Positions 35,464-42,767 of a stretch of DNA of 64,000 nt are shown in pieces; position 1 is the first letter of the stretch; each line of letters begins with the position of its first letter. A program made the position numbers and the translations under genes. Source of the stretch: DASXUG01 sp036504995 (GTDB lineage Bacteria > Pseudomonadota > Gammaproteobacteria > Burkholderiales > Methylophilaceae); contig DASXUG010000001.1 in assembly GCA_036504995.1 (NCBI GenBank), forward strand, positions 62,001-126,000, given 5' to 3'. The notes beneath the pieces are model-generated. The model did no database searches. It saw only the letters and a program-made list of their open reading frames with translations, and was not told the origin of the DNA.

Positions 35464-36600
35464 ATGCGTATACTTATATTGGTGGTGTGTTTTGTTGCCG
35501 CATTGCAGGCATATGCTGCCGAACGCTTGCCCTATGGTGATGCCAATGCATTGCAAAATTTGAACGAGGACGAAAAGCGAGTTTGGTCTGCTAGTGTCGA
35601 TTTTGAGCATGCGATTAATAGTAGCGGTCAGATATATCGGTCCTCTCAAATAGAACAATATATGCAGAAGATTATGGATAAACTTTATCCTGAATTTGTT
35701 GGGGTTATTAAAGTTCGTGCTATTAATTCGCCACAATTAAATGCGTTTGCTATCCCAAATGGTAATGTGTATATGAATACTGGGTTACTTGTGCGGTGCG
35801 AAAATGAGGCACAGTTAGCCACAGTGCTAGCACATGAAGGTGCACATTTTGTTTATCGACATGGATATTTCCAGCAACAAAGCGTTAAAAATGCATCAGG
35901 TTTTGCAACAATTACAGCAGTGCTGGGTGTGCCCGTTATTGGGCTGGTTGGTGGGTTGATTGCAAACAATGCAGTGTATGGATATTCCCGCGAGCTAGAA
36001 ACCGAGGCAGATAATATGGGCTTTCAACGCTTGGTGAAAGCTGGTTATGACGTAGGTGAGGCGAGTCGAGTGTTTGAACATTTGGCGCAAGAAGTAAAGC
36101 TGTCTGATGTAGAAGAAAAATCTTTTTATGCTACCCATCCCAAGCTTAAAGACAGAATAGAAAACTTTACAAAACTAGCATCTAAAGTAAGTACACAAGG
36201 TGAAAAGAATGAGCAGGTATTTAGTGAAGTCGTTAGCAAGGCGCGACAAGATGATTTGGAGGCCGAGTTAAGTTTTGGGCGTTATAAGCACCTAATAGCA
36301 ATGTTGCAAGATACGAAAACACAGCAGCATTACGACCCAACTTGGAACTACTATCTGGGAGAGGCTTATCGTAAACGAAATGAAAAAGAGGATTCCGATC
36401 TTGCGATGCGTTACTTGGATCAAGCCATTCTGGTGCTACCAAATTATGCTCCAAGTTATCGCTCAAAGGGTTTGTTACTTATGCAGCAAACCAAAAATGC
36501 AGATGCTGAGGTATTGTTGAGAAAATATTTGGAGCTTTCACCTAACGCTCCTGATAGAAGTTACGTCGAAAGTTATATTGAAACCTTAGTGAAGCAATAA
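35464..36600 (+). CDS. Periplasmic M48 family metallopeptidase with C-terminal TPR-like repeats
   Basis: A 378-residue secreted protein with signal peptide 1-19. The M48 zinc site is complete: HEGAH at 124-128 and the third ligand Glu179 in ETEAD (179-183). NAFAIPNGNVYMNTGLL precedes it, as in BepA/LoiP/YcaL-type proteases. A short hydrophobic stretch (150-168) could be an amphipathic membrane plug. From about residue 265, TPR-like helices follow (YYLGEAYRKRNEKEDSDLA, YLDQAILVLPNYAPSY), giving a BepA-like layout that suggests outer-membrane protein quality control. The middle gene of a trio with a secreted protein and a lipoprotein. Confidence 0.9.
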   Translation: MRILILVVCFVAALQAYAAERLPYGDANALQNLNEDEKRVWSASVDFEHAINSSGQIYRSSQIEQYMQKIMDKLYPEFVGVIKVRAINSPQLNAFAIPNGNVYMNTGLLVRCENEAQLATVLAHEGAHFVYRHGYFQQQSVKNASGFATITAVLGVPVIGLVGGLIANNAVYGYSRELETEADNMGFQRLVKAGYDVGEASRVFEHLAQEVKLSDVEEKSFYATHPKLKDRIENFTKLASKVSTQGEKNEQVFSEVVSKARQDDLEAELSFGRYKHLIAMLQDTKTQQHYDPTWNYYLGEAYRKRNEKEDSDLAMRYLDQAILVLPNYAPSYRSKGLLLMQQTKNADAEVLLRKYLELSPNAPDRSYVESYIETLVKQ

Positions 36601-36632
36601 ATGGTTGAAGTTAAGTGTTTAAGGGAGTCATT

Positions 36633-37196
36633 TTGATTAATAAAATATTAGTTTTAGTGTTGGCTTTGCTTTTGGCAAGCTGTGGAGGGCCATTTACTCG
36701 TATTGAAAAGCCCGAGTATATTCAATCGGATAAGGGATATGCTTTAGATGCCCCAGTCGGGTGGGTGCAAAGTACCGCGCCTCAAGTTAAAGATGAGTTC
36801 CTGATTAGCAGAGATGGCTTTGGTTTGCAGTTTATAAGTGTCAAAGTTGTGCCCCTTGATAAAGCTTATTCAACATTGAAAAAAAGTGCGAGCGTGGCTA
36901 CGCTACCTTCTGATTTAGCTGAAGCAGAGCTAGCGGAATTTAAGGCGAAAAGTCCCAATGCCCCAAGTATCGTGTTGCTAGATAATACCCTAGCAAATGT
37001 TGCGGGTAAAAAAGCCTTTAAGCTTCATTTGAAATATCTAAATCAAAAGGGATTGCGCTTCGAGAGAGAAAGTTATGGATTCGCAACAGATAAATTTTAC
37101 TACACGCTAAGTTACGAGGCTCCATCTCTGCACTACTTTGAGCGAGATCGCGGGCTGTTTGAAAAGATGGTTAATAGTTTTAAGTTCAAGTCATAA
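36633..37196 (+). CDS. Lipoprotein of unknown function, third gene of the trio
   Basis: From TTG 36633 the precursor has 187 residues with a lipobox L14-A-S-C17 (LLASCGG), so it should be lipid-anchored. The TTG is chosen because AAGGGAG (36621-36627) lies 5 bp upstream. A GTG at 36615 would put the ribosome binding site inside the gene. The mature domain has YALDAPVGWVQS, FGLQFISVKVVPLDKAYS, and a C-terminal KKAFKLHLKYLNQKGLRFER then FYTLSYEAPS-like strands. This looks like a single beta-rich domain, family not recognised. It starts 32 bp after the M48 gene and ends 6 bp before ribF. Confidence 0.8.
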   Translation: MINKILVLVLALLLASCGGPFTRIEKPEYIQSDKGYALDAPVGWVQSTAPQVKDEFLISRDGFGLQFISVKVVPLDKAYSTLKKSASVATLPSDLAEAELAEFKAKSPNAPSIVLLDNTLANVAGKKAFKLHLKYLNQKGLRFERESYGFATDKFYYTLSYEAPSLHYFERDRGLFEKMVNSFKFKS

Positions 37197-37202
37197 GGAC
37201 TT

Positions 37203-38114
37203 ATGCGCGTATATAGAAACTTACAGTTATGTTTGTCAAACGCTAAGGCTTTAGCTATCGGTAATTTTGATGGGTTGCACCTTGGTCATCAAGCTTTACT
37301 CTCGCAGCTAATTGAAACGGCGAGACGTAAAAACTTGGTATCTGCAGTGATGACCTTTGAGCCGCATCCGCGTGAGTATTTTTCTCCTCAAAATGCGCCA
37401 GCGCGTTTATCCTCATTGCGCGAGAAATTGGAATACTTTGAACAAGCTGGTGTGGATGACGTGTATATCTGTCGCTTTAACCAAGCCTTCTCTGCGATTA
37501 CAGCAGAAGATTTTATGCAAAAAATACTCCGCGCATCACTGAATGCCAATACCATTTTGGTCGGCGGCGATTTCTGTTTTGGCGCAAAACGTCAGGGCAC
37601 AGTGCAGAGCTTTATTGACGCTGGATTTGATTTGGTCGATTTTGCGCCAGTGCAGGTGAGTGGCGAACGAATATCTAGCACGGCAGTACGTAATGCCTTG
37701 GCAGCTGGCGATTTAATACAAGGACAAGCCTTACTCGGGCGCGCATACAGTATCAGTGGCAAAGTGGTGCATGGTGCTAAGCGTGGTCGCCAGCTTGGCT
37801 ACCCAACGGCTAACGTGCATATGCGCCATGAAAGACCAGCATTAACAGGGGTTTATGCAGTAAAATTGAGTGTTGGCAAGCTGGATTGTATGAATGCCGT
37901 GGCCAATTTAGGCATACGCCCCACCATTGCAGGTATTCCTAAGCTTATGCTTGAAGTTCATGTATTTGATTTTAATGGGGATTTATACGGTAAGCATGTG
38001 CATGTAGAGTTTTTCCATAAAGTGCGCGATGAAATGAAGTTTGAGAGCTTAGACGCGCTCAAAGCGCAAATTGCCCACGATGTAGTAGTCGCAAAAGAAT
38101 ATTTTAAGCGATAA
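37203..38114 (+). CDS. ribF: Bifunctional riboflavin kinase / FAD synthetase
   Basis: Makes FMN and FAD from riboflavin. The 303 residues have the nucleotidyltransferase part with AIGNFDGLHLGHQALL near residue 20, VMTFEPHPREYF near residue 50 and GGDFCFGAKRQGT near residue 120. The kinase part has GKVVHGAKRGRQLGYPTANV near residue 188, GVYAV and NLGIRPT. It sits before ileS and lspA, the common proteobacterial order. Tandem repeats begin within its last codons. Confidence 0.96.
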   Translation: MRVYRNLQLCLSNAKALAIGNFDGLHLGHQALLSQLIETARRKNLVSAVMTFEPHPREYFSPQNAPARLSSLREKLEYFEQAGVDDVYICRFNQAFSAITAEDFMQKILRASLNANTILVGGDFCFGAKRQGTVQSFIDAGFDLVDFAPVQVSGERISSTAVRNALAAGDLIQGQALLGRAYSISGKVVHGAKRGRQLGYPTANVHMRHERPALTGVYAVKLSVGKLDCMNAVANLGIRPTIAGIPKLMLEVHVFDFNGDLYGKHVHVEFFHKVRDEMKFESLDALKAQIAHDVVVAKEYFKR

Positions 38115-38170
38115 ATTTTAAGAACTAATATTTTAAGAACCAAGGTTAAAAAGTAAGGTTAATACGTAAG
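38101..38170. repeat. Short tandem repeats spanning the ribF 3' end and the ileS leader
   Basis: ATTTTAAGCGATAA (38101-38114, containing the ribF stop), ATTTTAAGAACTAAT (38115-38129) and ATTTTAAGAACCAAG (38130-38144) are three related units. GTTAAAAAGTAAG and GTTAATACGTAAG (38145-38157, 38158-38170) are two more of a second type, ending 2 bp before the ileS ATG. The pattern suggests duplication of the ribF end; the last unit may provide a weak ileS ribosome binding site (TAAG). Confidence 0.75.
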
Positions 38171-38172
38171 TC

Positions 38173-41058
38173 ATGACTGAAGAAAACAAAGACTCAAAAT
38201 ACAAACTAAACCTGCCAGAAACCAGTTTTCCCATGCGTGGAGACTTGGCTAAGCGCGAGCCTGCTTGGCTTAAAAGCTGGCAGGAGCGTAAAGTGTATGA
38301 GCGTATTCGCCAAGCACGCAAGGGTGCAAAAAAATTCATTTTGCATGATGGCCCTCCCTACGCCAATGGCGATATTCATATCGGTCATGCAGTTAATAAA
38401 ATCTTAAAAGACATCATTGTTAAATCCAAAACCATGAGTGGTTTTGATGCGCCTTATGTGCCGGGTTGGGATTGTCACGGCTTGCCCATCGAGTTGGTAG
38501 TAGAGAAAAATCACGGAAAAAATATCGACCCAGCGAAATTCCGCGAGTTGTGTCGTGCTTATGCTGCTGAGCAAGTGGAAAAACAAAAGAAAGACTTTAT
38601 CCGTCTAGGGGTCTTGGGTGATTGGGATCATCCTTACCTCACCATGGATTACAAAACCGAAGCCGACATTATGCGGGCTTTGGGGGATATTTATAAAAAC
38701 GGCTATTTGTATCAAGGCTCAAAGCCTGTGCATTGGTGTGTAGATTGCGGATCTGCTTTGGCTGAAGCTGAAGTGGAGTATGAAGATGTGAACTCGCCTG
38801 CGATCGACGTGGGATTTAAAGTGGTGGATAACGCGGCTTTAAGTAAAGCATTTGGTGTTGAATTATCTGGTGATGCTTACGCCGTGATTTGGACCACTAC
38901 GCCATGGACATTGCCCGCTAACCAAGCGGTGAGTGTGAATGCGGAGCTTGAATACGACCTGATTCAAACCAGTAAAGGTTTGCTAATTTTAGTACGCGAT
39001 TTGGCAGAAAAAACTTTGGCACGCTATGAACAAACTGACACGAAAGTCTTAGCATCAAGCAAAGGAGAGGCGCTGAAGGGGTTGGCTTTGCAACATCCTT
39101 TTGATAACCGCCAAGTTCCCGTCATCTGTGGTGACCACGTGACAACCGACGCGGGTACAGGCTTAGTCCATACTGCCGCTGCCCATGGTAACGATGACTG
39201 GCTGGTGATGCGCGCTAACTTTCCCAATGAAAAGCCTCGCGTATTAATTGGTGGCGATGGTAAGTTTTTTACCAGCGATTTGGTAGAGTTTGCCGAGATT
39301 CGTGGTTTAAATCGTCAAGAAGCCAATAAGGTGATTCTGGCTAAACTGCAGGAAAACGGTGTGCTGTTTGCTTCAACACGTTTGAATCACAGTTTCCCAC
39401 ATTGCTGGCGCCATAAAACGCCGTTAATGCAATTGGCAACCCATCAATGGTTTATCGGTATGCACAATCAGCTTATGAACGAAGTGGAAAGTATAAAGGA
39501 TGGTAAAGCTTATTTAGAGGGCTCTCTTAGCGATGAAGTTTGGGAGAAAAGGCAGCTTCGAGATTTAGCAATGAATGCTGTTTCTACAACCGAATTCTTC
39601 CCAAGCTGGGGTCGTGCACGGTTAGAGGCCATGATTAAAAATCGCCCTGATTGGTGCGTGTCGCGCCAACGTAACTGGGGCGTACCTATGCCTTTGTTTG
39701 TGCATAAAGAAACAGGTGAGCCGCATCCAAAAACGGCAGAATTGTTAGAGCAAGCGGCGTTATTGACTGAGCAAACAGGCGTCGAAGCTTGGTTTAGTTT
39801 GGATGGTGCGGTTTTCTTGGCGCAACATGCACCAGACAATGCAGCGCAATACAAAAAAGTCACTGATACCCTAGACGTGTGGTTTGACTCAGGTAGCACC
39901 CATGCTGCTGTGTTAAAGCGTCGTCCTGAGTTGGCTTTCCCTGCCGATTTATATTTGGAAGGCTCTGACCAGCATCGCGGTTGGTTCCAAAGCTCATTGC
40001 TCACAGCGTGCGCTATTGACGGTCGCGCACCCTATAACGCCTTGCTCACCCACGGTTTTGTAGTGGATGGTGCTGGCCATAAGATGAGTAAATCTAAAGG
40101 CAACGTAGTGGCACCACAAAAGGTGATGGATACCTACGGTGCGGATATTCTGCGTCTATGGGTGGCTTCTACCGATTACTCTGGTGAGTTGACCATTTCT
40201 GACGAGATTTTAAAACGCGTGGCGGATGGCTATCGCCGTATTCGTAACACCTTACGTTTCTTGCTATCTAACTTGGCGGATTTTGACGCGGGCAAAGATT
40301 TGCTACCAGTCAATGAGTGGTTGGAAATAGACCGCTATGCTTTGCACTTAACGCAAACGCTGCAAGCCAATATTTTGGCCGATTACGACAAATATGAATT
40401 CCATCTGGCGGTACAAAAATTCGTGGGCTTTTGCTCAGAGGACTTAGGCGCGTTTTACTTAGATATTCTTAAAGACCGCTTATATACCAGTGGTGAAACT
40501 TCGCACGCCCGTCGTGCCGCACAAAGTGCGCTGTACCATATTACCCACGCCATGATGCGTTTGATGGCGCCGATTTTAAGCTTTACGGCGGATGAAATCT
40601 GGCAGACGCTGAATTTAAGCGCTGAGGCGACCGTGTTTGAAGATGTATGGTATGACTTACCAGCACATGGTTTAAACGATGCGCGTTTGCAAGCATGGAT
40701 GAAAGTGATTGAAGTGCGCGCCACCGCAGCCAAGGAGATTGAGTTGTTGCGAGGTACTGGTCAGGTTGGCTCATCGTTGCAAGCTGAGCTTGAGATTTAT
40801 GCACCAGAAACTACCTTTGACGCGCTTGATAGTCTAGCCGATGATTTGCGTTTTGCCATGATCACTTCAAGTACTAAAGTGTACAAAGTGGCCACGGAAA
40901 CCGAGCAAAAAATACTGGTGAAACCTAGCGCATATAAAAAGTGTCACCGTTGCTGGCACTACCGTGAAGATGTGGGTATCAATGCAGAGCACCCAAGCAT
41001 TTGTGGGCGCTGCGTAAGTAATTTGTTTGGTGCTGGTGAAGTTAGAACCTATGCTTAA
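38173..41058 (+). CDS. ileS: Isoleucyl-tRNA synthetase
   Basis: Charges tRNA-Ile. The 961-residue class I synthetase has the HIGH motif in PPYANGDIHIGHAVNK near residue 60, the editing (CP1) domain, DVWFDSGSTHAAVL near residue 560 and KMSKSKGN near residue 640. It ends with a C-terminal zinc finger with CHRCW and CGRC pairs. This is the bacterial (type 1) form. The start ATG 38173 has no strong ribosome binding site. A long inverted repeat separates it from lspA. Confidence 0.98.
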   Translation: MTEENKDSKYKLNLPETSFPMRGDLAKREPAWLKSWQERKVYERIRQARKGAKKFILHDGPPYANGDIHIGHAVNKILKDIIVKSKTMSGFDAPYVPGWDCHGLPIELVVEKNHGKNIDPAKFRELCRAYAAEQVEKQKKDFIRLGVLGDWDHPYLTMDYKTEADIMRALGDIYKNGYLYQGSKPVHWCVDCGSALAEAEVEYEDVNSPAIDVGFKVVDNAALSKAFGVELSGDAYAVIWTTTPWTLPANQAVSVNAELEYDLIQTSKGLLILVRDLAEKTLARYEQTDTKVLASSKGEALKGLALQHPFDNRQVPVICGDHVTTDAGTGLVHTAAAHGNDDWLVMRANFPNEKPRVLIGGDGKFFTSDLVEFAEIRGLNRQEANKVILAKLQENGVLFASTRLNHSFPHCWRHKTPLMQLATHQWFIGMHNQLMNEVESIKDGKAYLEGSLSDEVWEKRQLRDLAMNAVSTTEFFPSWGRARLEAMIKNRPDWCVSRQRNWGVPMPLFVHKETGEPHPKTAELLEQAALLTEQTGVEAWFSLDGAVFLAQHAPDNAAQYKKVTDTLDVWFDSGSTHAAVLKRRPELAFPADLYLEGSDQHRGWFQSSLLTACAIDGRAPYNALLTHGFVVDGAGHKMSKSKGNVVAPQKVMDTYGADILRLWVASTDYSGELTISDEILKRVADGYRRIRNTLRFLLSNLADFDAGKDLLPVNEWLEIDRYALHLTQTLQANILADYDKYEFHLAVQKFVGFCSEDLGAFYLDILKDRLYTSGETSHARRAAQSALYHITHAMMRLMAPILSFTADEIWQTLNLSAEATVFEDVWYDLPAHGLNDARLQAWMKVIEVRATAAKEIELLRGTGQVGSSLQAELEIYAPETTFDALDSLADDLRFAMITSSTKVYKVATETEQKILVKPSAYKKCHRCWHYREDVGINAEHPSICGRCVSNLFGAGEVRTYA

Positions 41059-41065
41059 TTTTGCG

Positions 41066-41160
41066 ACTTCCGTCATTCCCGTGAAAACGGGAATCCAGTT
41101 TGACTTTGTCATTTTGAAAAACCAAAAATGGGCTCCCGTTTTCACGGGAATGACGGAGGT
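41066..41160. repeat. Long imperfect inverted repeat (dRS3/REP-like) between ileS and lspA
   Basis: Arms of 32 nt at 41066-41097 and 41129-41160 enclose 31 nt. As RNA, 29 Watson-Crick pairs, two G-U pairs and one mismatch give a long stem. Each arm itself contains CGTCATTCCCGTGAAAACGG or its complement, a short palindrome of the type found in Neisseria dRS3 and other betaproteobacterial dispersed repeats (ATTCCC-N8-GGGAAT). The right arm ends in GGAGGT (41155-41160), the Shine-Dalgarno sequence of lspA, which pairs fully with the start of the left arm. Confidence 0.9.
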
Positions 41161-41165
41161 GTGTG

Positions 41166-41645
41166 ATGACAGCACACTATAATTGGCGTGGCATTAGCAA
41201 GTGGCTTGTGATTAGCGCAATTGTTATTGCTCTTGATTTTTACACCAAGCAATTGATTGTGCAGCACTTTAGCTATGGTGAGCATATGCCCGTCACGACC
41301 TTTTTTGATTTGGTGCGTTATCATAATGAAGGGGCGGCATTTAGCTTTCTAGCGGCGGCTGGCGGCTGGCAAAAGTATTTTTTTAGCGCAATTGCCATCG
41401 TTGCTGCGGTGATTATTGTGCGCTTGCTGATGCAAAACTTATCGCAAAAGTTATTCTGCTTTGGTTTAGCCCTAGTGTTGGGTGGCGCGTTAGGCAATTT
41501 AATCGACCGTATTTCGCTAGGCCATGTGATTGATTTTTTGTATTTCCATTACCTACAGTATGACTTTCCAGCGTTTAATGTAGCGGATTCAGCCATTACC
41601 TGCGGGGTTGGGGTACTATTGCTGGATAGCTTTAAAAAAGTATAA
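41166..41645 (+). CDS. lspA: Lipoprotein signal peptidase (signal peptidase II)
   Basis: Cleaves prolipoprotein signal peptides in the inner membrane after lipid attachment. About 159 residues with four membrane helices. The catalytic aspartates are in GNLIDRISLGHVIDF and FNVADSAI, and YHNEGAAFS is the conserved periplasmic loop. ATG 41166 is preferred over GTG 41163 because GGAGG (41155-41159) is then 6 bp away. This ribosome binding site is inside the arm of a repeat-derived hairpin. It would process the several lipoproteins in this window, including those at 23159 and 36633. Confidence 0.96.
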   Translation: MTAHYNWRGISKWLVISAIVIALDFYTKQLIVQHFSYGEHMPVTTFFDLVRYHNEGAAFSFLAAAGGWQKYFFSAIAIVAAVIIVRLLMQNLSQKLFCFGLALVLGGALGNLIDRISLGHVIDFLYFHYLQYDFPAFNVADSAITCGVGVLLLDSFKKV

Positions 41646-41721
41646 ATCAAAGCCAATAACTGCTTAGTTAAGGCAATTGAAATAAGACTACAAAAGTAGT
41701 CGCATTGATGGGGGAGCATCT

Positions 41722-42360
41722 ATGCCAGACTGGAAGAAGCTGATAGCGGCTAAGGTTGCCCTTGCGAAGAAGGGCTTAATCCCTAGTCAATCGAGTGAAA
41801 ATGAACGTATTCCTGCTGGGCAAAAGCAGGTGACGAACTTTCCTGTGCTGGATTTAGGCATACGTCCCAATGTTAATAGCACTAACTGGTCGTTACGTGT
41901 GTTTGGTCTGGTAGAAAACCCGTTAGAATTTAACTGGATAGCGTTCCGTAGTCTGCCCCAAATGAAAGATGTATCCGACTTTCATTGTGTCACACGCTGG
42001 TCGCAACTGGATATGGTGTGGGAAGGCGTTTCTGCCCGTGAGGTGTTAATGCAAGCATCGCCTCTGCCACTGGCCAAATTTGTTACCTTGCACAGTTATG
42101 ATGGCTATACGACCAATCTCCCTTTAGAGGCGTTACTAGATGATGATGTTGTCATCGCACATAGTGTGTTAGGACATGCCCTCACCGCTGAGCACGGCGG
42201 CCCAGTGCGTATGGTGGTGCCTAAACGCTACGGTTGGAAAAGTGCAAAATGGCTAAAAGCGATAGAGTTGCACGCAGAAGACCGCCCAGGCTTTTGGGAG
42301 GTGCGTGGTTATCACAATGATGCTTTTCCATTTTTAGAACAACGCTTTTCAGAAGATTAG
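41722..42360 (+). CDS. Sulfite oxidase-like molybdopterin protein
   Basis: A 212-residue protein of the SO/MsrP-like family with a single Mo-molybdopterin domain. The cofactor-binding cysteine is in SDFHCVTRWS near residue 93, followed by WEGVSAREVL, YDGYTTNLPLEALLDD, HGGPVRMVVPKRYGWKSAKW and ELHAEDRPGFWEVRGYHN. There is no signal peptide and no haem or dimerisation domain, so it is the short cytoplasmic type of unknown substrate. GGGGGAG precedes the ATG. A small hairpin GACTAC-AAAA-GTAGTC lies at 41686-41701 in its leader. Confidence 0.85.
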   Translation: MPDWKKLIAAKVALAKKGLIPSQSSENERIPAGQKQVTNFPVLDLGIRPNVNSTNWSLRVFGLVENPLEFNWIAFRSLPQMKDVSDFHCVTRWSQLDMVWEGVSAREVLMQASPLPLAKFVTLHSYDGYTTNLPLEALLDDDVVIAHSVLGHALTAEHGGPVRMVVPKRYGWKSAKWLKAIELHAEDRPGFWEVRGYHNDAFPFLEQRFSED

Positions 42361-42767
42361 GTTTTACTTTCCTCCCCTTAAGCCTGAAATACCCATTCCA
42401 ACCACCTCCCCGATTTTCCCTATTTTCTTAGGTTTTCTGCTATTTACTGCCCTAGAGTATTCAAGTAAACGCAAAGCTGACCGATAAACACCCTATTATT
42501 TGCCAGAATACAACGCGCAACCAAGTGCTATCTTGGATCATGCACGTTCCGCAAATACTGAACGAATACGTTGGGCCCCAACACTGCCTGCAAAAATAAT
42601 ATGCTGAAACTAAAGATAAGTAGCTAAGTTCTGGAATGTATTTGCATGCGAGGGGTGATCGTTAATACGTTCAGTCACTGAAACATACAAAGCGTCATAC
42701 TTCTTTAGATTTCAAATTGGTCACTAAAAAAACCATATAAAAATTAGGTGTAAAAAAGGAGAGCAGT
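42361..42767. other. 407-bp non-coding region upstream of the chemoreceptor gene
   Basis: No gene of credible length or ribosome binding site is seen on either strand. It contains pyrimidine-rich sequence after the sulfite-oxidase-like gene, a candidate sigma-28 promoter at 42461-42487, and then a leader of about 270 nt with short repeated TACGTT/AACG elements. It ends with AAGGAGAG, the ribosome binding site of the chemoreceptor. Confidence 0.6.
42461..42487 (+). promoter_or_regulatory. Candidate sigma-28 (FliA) promoter
   Basis: TCAA (42461-42464), 15 bp, ACCGATAA (42480-42487). The flagellar sigma consensus is TAAA-N15-GCCGATAA, so 3 of 4 and 7 of 8 positions match with exact spacing. A chemoreceptor gene downstream is the expected type of target. 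Confidence 0.55.

Noticed and set aside
38206..38586. Long reading frames on the strand opposite ileS (and similar ones opposite secA, murJ and others)
   Set aside because: They lack ribosome binding sites and recognisable domains, and overlap fully with conserved genes; they are shadows of codon use.
41686..41701. GACTAC-AAAA-GTAGTC hairpin as lspA terminator
   Set aside because: No T-tract follows; it is only a weak hairpin in the leader of the next gene.
42538..42600. A 19-codon frame in the chemoreceptor leader
   Set aside because: No ribosome binding site and no recognisable peptide; not enough for a gene.
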